A stretch of DNA of 64,000 nt, taken from Helicobacter enhydrae (GTDB lineage Bacteria; Campylobacterota; Campylobacteria; Campylobacterales; Helicobacteraceae). Shown piece by piece: positions 63,901-64,000 of the stretch. How positions within the stretch are numbered: the first letter of the stretch is position 1; each line of letters begins with the position of its first letter. The notes beneath the pieces were generated by a model. That model was not told the DNA's origin. It searched no databases and was given only the letters and a program-made list of their open reading frames with translations. The DNA is taken from NCBI RefSeq assembly GCF_001693335.1, contig NZ_CP016503.1:1178001-1242000 (forward strand), in the 5' to 3' direction. Both the position numbers and the translations under genes were made by a program.

Positions 63901-64000
63901 TGGCGTAGCAAATAATGCGAATCGTTGGTCGCAACGATTTTGATCCCTGTTTCTGAAGCAATCTGAATGATTTGTGAGTCGATGTGGTATTGATCTTTGA
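60966..64000 (-). CDS. dnaE: DNA polymerase III alpha subunit, N-terminus outside the window
   Basis: The frame is open to the window end; residues at the edge read IKDQYHIDSQIIQIASE then VATNDSHYLLRQDS, the end of the PHP domain, so roughly the first 180 residues are missing here. About 1010 residues are visible: PVGPGRGSAAGSLVAF, catalytic MPDIDMDFCQRRRGEIIDYV, KFDFLGLKTLTVIDDAL, PTYGVIVYQEQVMQIVQTIG, GYGFNKSHSAAYAMITFQTA, tandem HhH region and a C-terminal OB fold (ALMVGKIIALDRKIGKKSGK). Replicative polymerase. Heads a run of genes with rluB and murA. Confidence 0.97.
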   Translation of the reverse strand, partial: KDQYHIDSQIIQIASETGIKIVATNDSHYLLRQDSQTQNIAMKIAMGDNGITHSVKEMYIKSPQEMLEIFADIPEAVQNTQEIADKCNLVLPLKNIDITNKHTGEKILKSTPATPPTFRFTQEYAKEEGLANITNDAEYFAYKCREGLQERLKIIPQEQHQIYQDRLEQEIEIITKMQFPGYMLIVWDFVNFAKRNGIPVGPGRGSAAGSLVAFSLKITNIDPLKYDLLFERFLNPERVSMPDIDMDFCQRRRGEIIDYVAERYGKYNVAQVITFGELKARGVLRDAGRVFGMSVKDADTMAKLIPSDLGITLQAAYEKEPKIKEMIEQNPLAQTVWDFSLKLENLKRNAGTHAAAIVIDSEQELWNKVPLYTSERLEGAIVTQYSMKWLEPVDLIKFDFLGLKTLTVIDDALKLIKKRYNQEIDFLQIDTEDPKVYETMQSGDTLGLFQIESGGMQDLNKRLKPTTFEDIIAVLALYRPGPMESGMLDDFIDRKHGRKPITYMFPELEPILKPTYGVIVYQEQVMQIVQTIGGFTLGGADLVRRAMGKKIKEEMDRLKDSFASGAEQKGFNRAKAEELWELIVKFAGYGFNKSHSAAYAMITFQTAYLKTYYQHEFMAAMLTSETNKVESVAHYLDEVKAMNIEVIPPHINVSDRDFGVTDFKETKKIVFGLSAIKGVGDAPIENIVNERTKNGEYQSLEDFVARIDWSKTSKRILEPLIKSGSLDNLGYSRKCMLTHIDTICEVGRAKDKASAMMAESLFSGMEADNTHVTFDFKDMPEDEELVLLENEYECMGIYLSGHPLDSFKEAIGQIKKLTKSSDLHKLEDKSQALMVGKIIALDRKIGKKSGKPYYIASLLDFGGKYELTIWEKNTAQFEALDLAQPIALKVAIEYPVKSDGSPSQPNLRFIQLLTLQEAQEAKTYIKKKKEETPTPTIHPKESNQPLAIILQSEASEEFFISLAQEAKSHSGTRILKILVKDAQQTFVFSSNLKVNDSIKAKFPSLQWVDL

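Overview
The window looks like a chromosomal segment of a Helicobacter-type Campylobacterota bacterium. The right part carries a compact, low-GC, strongly overlapping housekeeping gene set whose order (SurA-like protein, LapB-like TPR protein, rnhA, rnc, aroC; panB-ruvB; lctP-lutABC; murA, mraY, murD; dnaE) is typical of Helicobacter, plus a tRNA-Phe and a very large type V autotransporter. The species cannot be fixed from the sequence alone.

Left part, 1 to about 10.76 kb: a graveyard of polymorphic-toxin modules. Short pieces homologous to the 3' end of the cdiA/fhaB-like gene at 26.5-33.0 kb recur (about 1.65, 3.1, 6.3, 9.4 and 10.7 kb). Each of the first four is followed by a different toxin C-terminal domain, usually broken by frameshifts or stops, and then by one or two intact candidate immunity genes. 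Recognisable toxin tails include a Ntox50-type RNase domain, two other short polymorphic-toxin tails, and two remnants of an alpha/beta-hydrolase (lipase) toxin.

Middle part, about 10.76 to 36.46 kb: a plasmid-like element bounded by two direct copies (about 1.05 kb) of a Rep_3-like initiator gene, the left one frameshifted and the right one intact. It contains a second replication locus with seven 23-bp iterons upstream and nine 21-bp iterons downstream, a further Rep_3-type gene, ParA plus a ribbon-helix-helix partner, two NYN-domain nucleases, a HigBA toxin-antitoxin pair, a candidate type I toxin peptide and many partial duplications. Its right side carries a complete two-partner secretion locus: tpsB (minus strand) divergent from tpsA/cdiA (plus strand), whose C-terminus is an alpha/beta-hydrolase toxin. 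The toxin gene overlaps the first of three tandem exported small proteins, followed by a multi-pass membrane protein. Paralogues of that membrane protein also follow both lipase-toxin remnants in the left array, which makes it the best candidate for a lipase-specific immunity factor. The repeat geometry is what single-crossover integration of a roughly 24.6-kb CDI-carrying plasmid would leave.

Right part, 36.5 to 64 kb: chromosome. The 37.0-43.9 kb operon couples envelope biogenesis, RNA processing, chorismate and pantothenate synthesis and Holliday-junction resolution. lctP-lutABC is an L-lactate uptake and oxidation operon; lctP shows an apparent 3' frameshift. Between lutC and the autotransporter lies 1.7 kb of decayed G-rich hairpin repeats. 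Embedded in it is a 27-codon hydrophobic peptide gene with a consensus -10 box and a Shine-Dalgarno sequence locked in a hairpin, which looks like a type I toxin. The 1888-aa autotransporter has five nearly identical 531-bp repeats and an 11-base C tract upstream of its promoter. Murein synthesis genes, an RsuA-family pseudouridine synthase gene and dnaE (cut by the window end) close the window.
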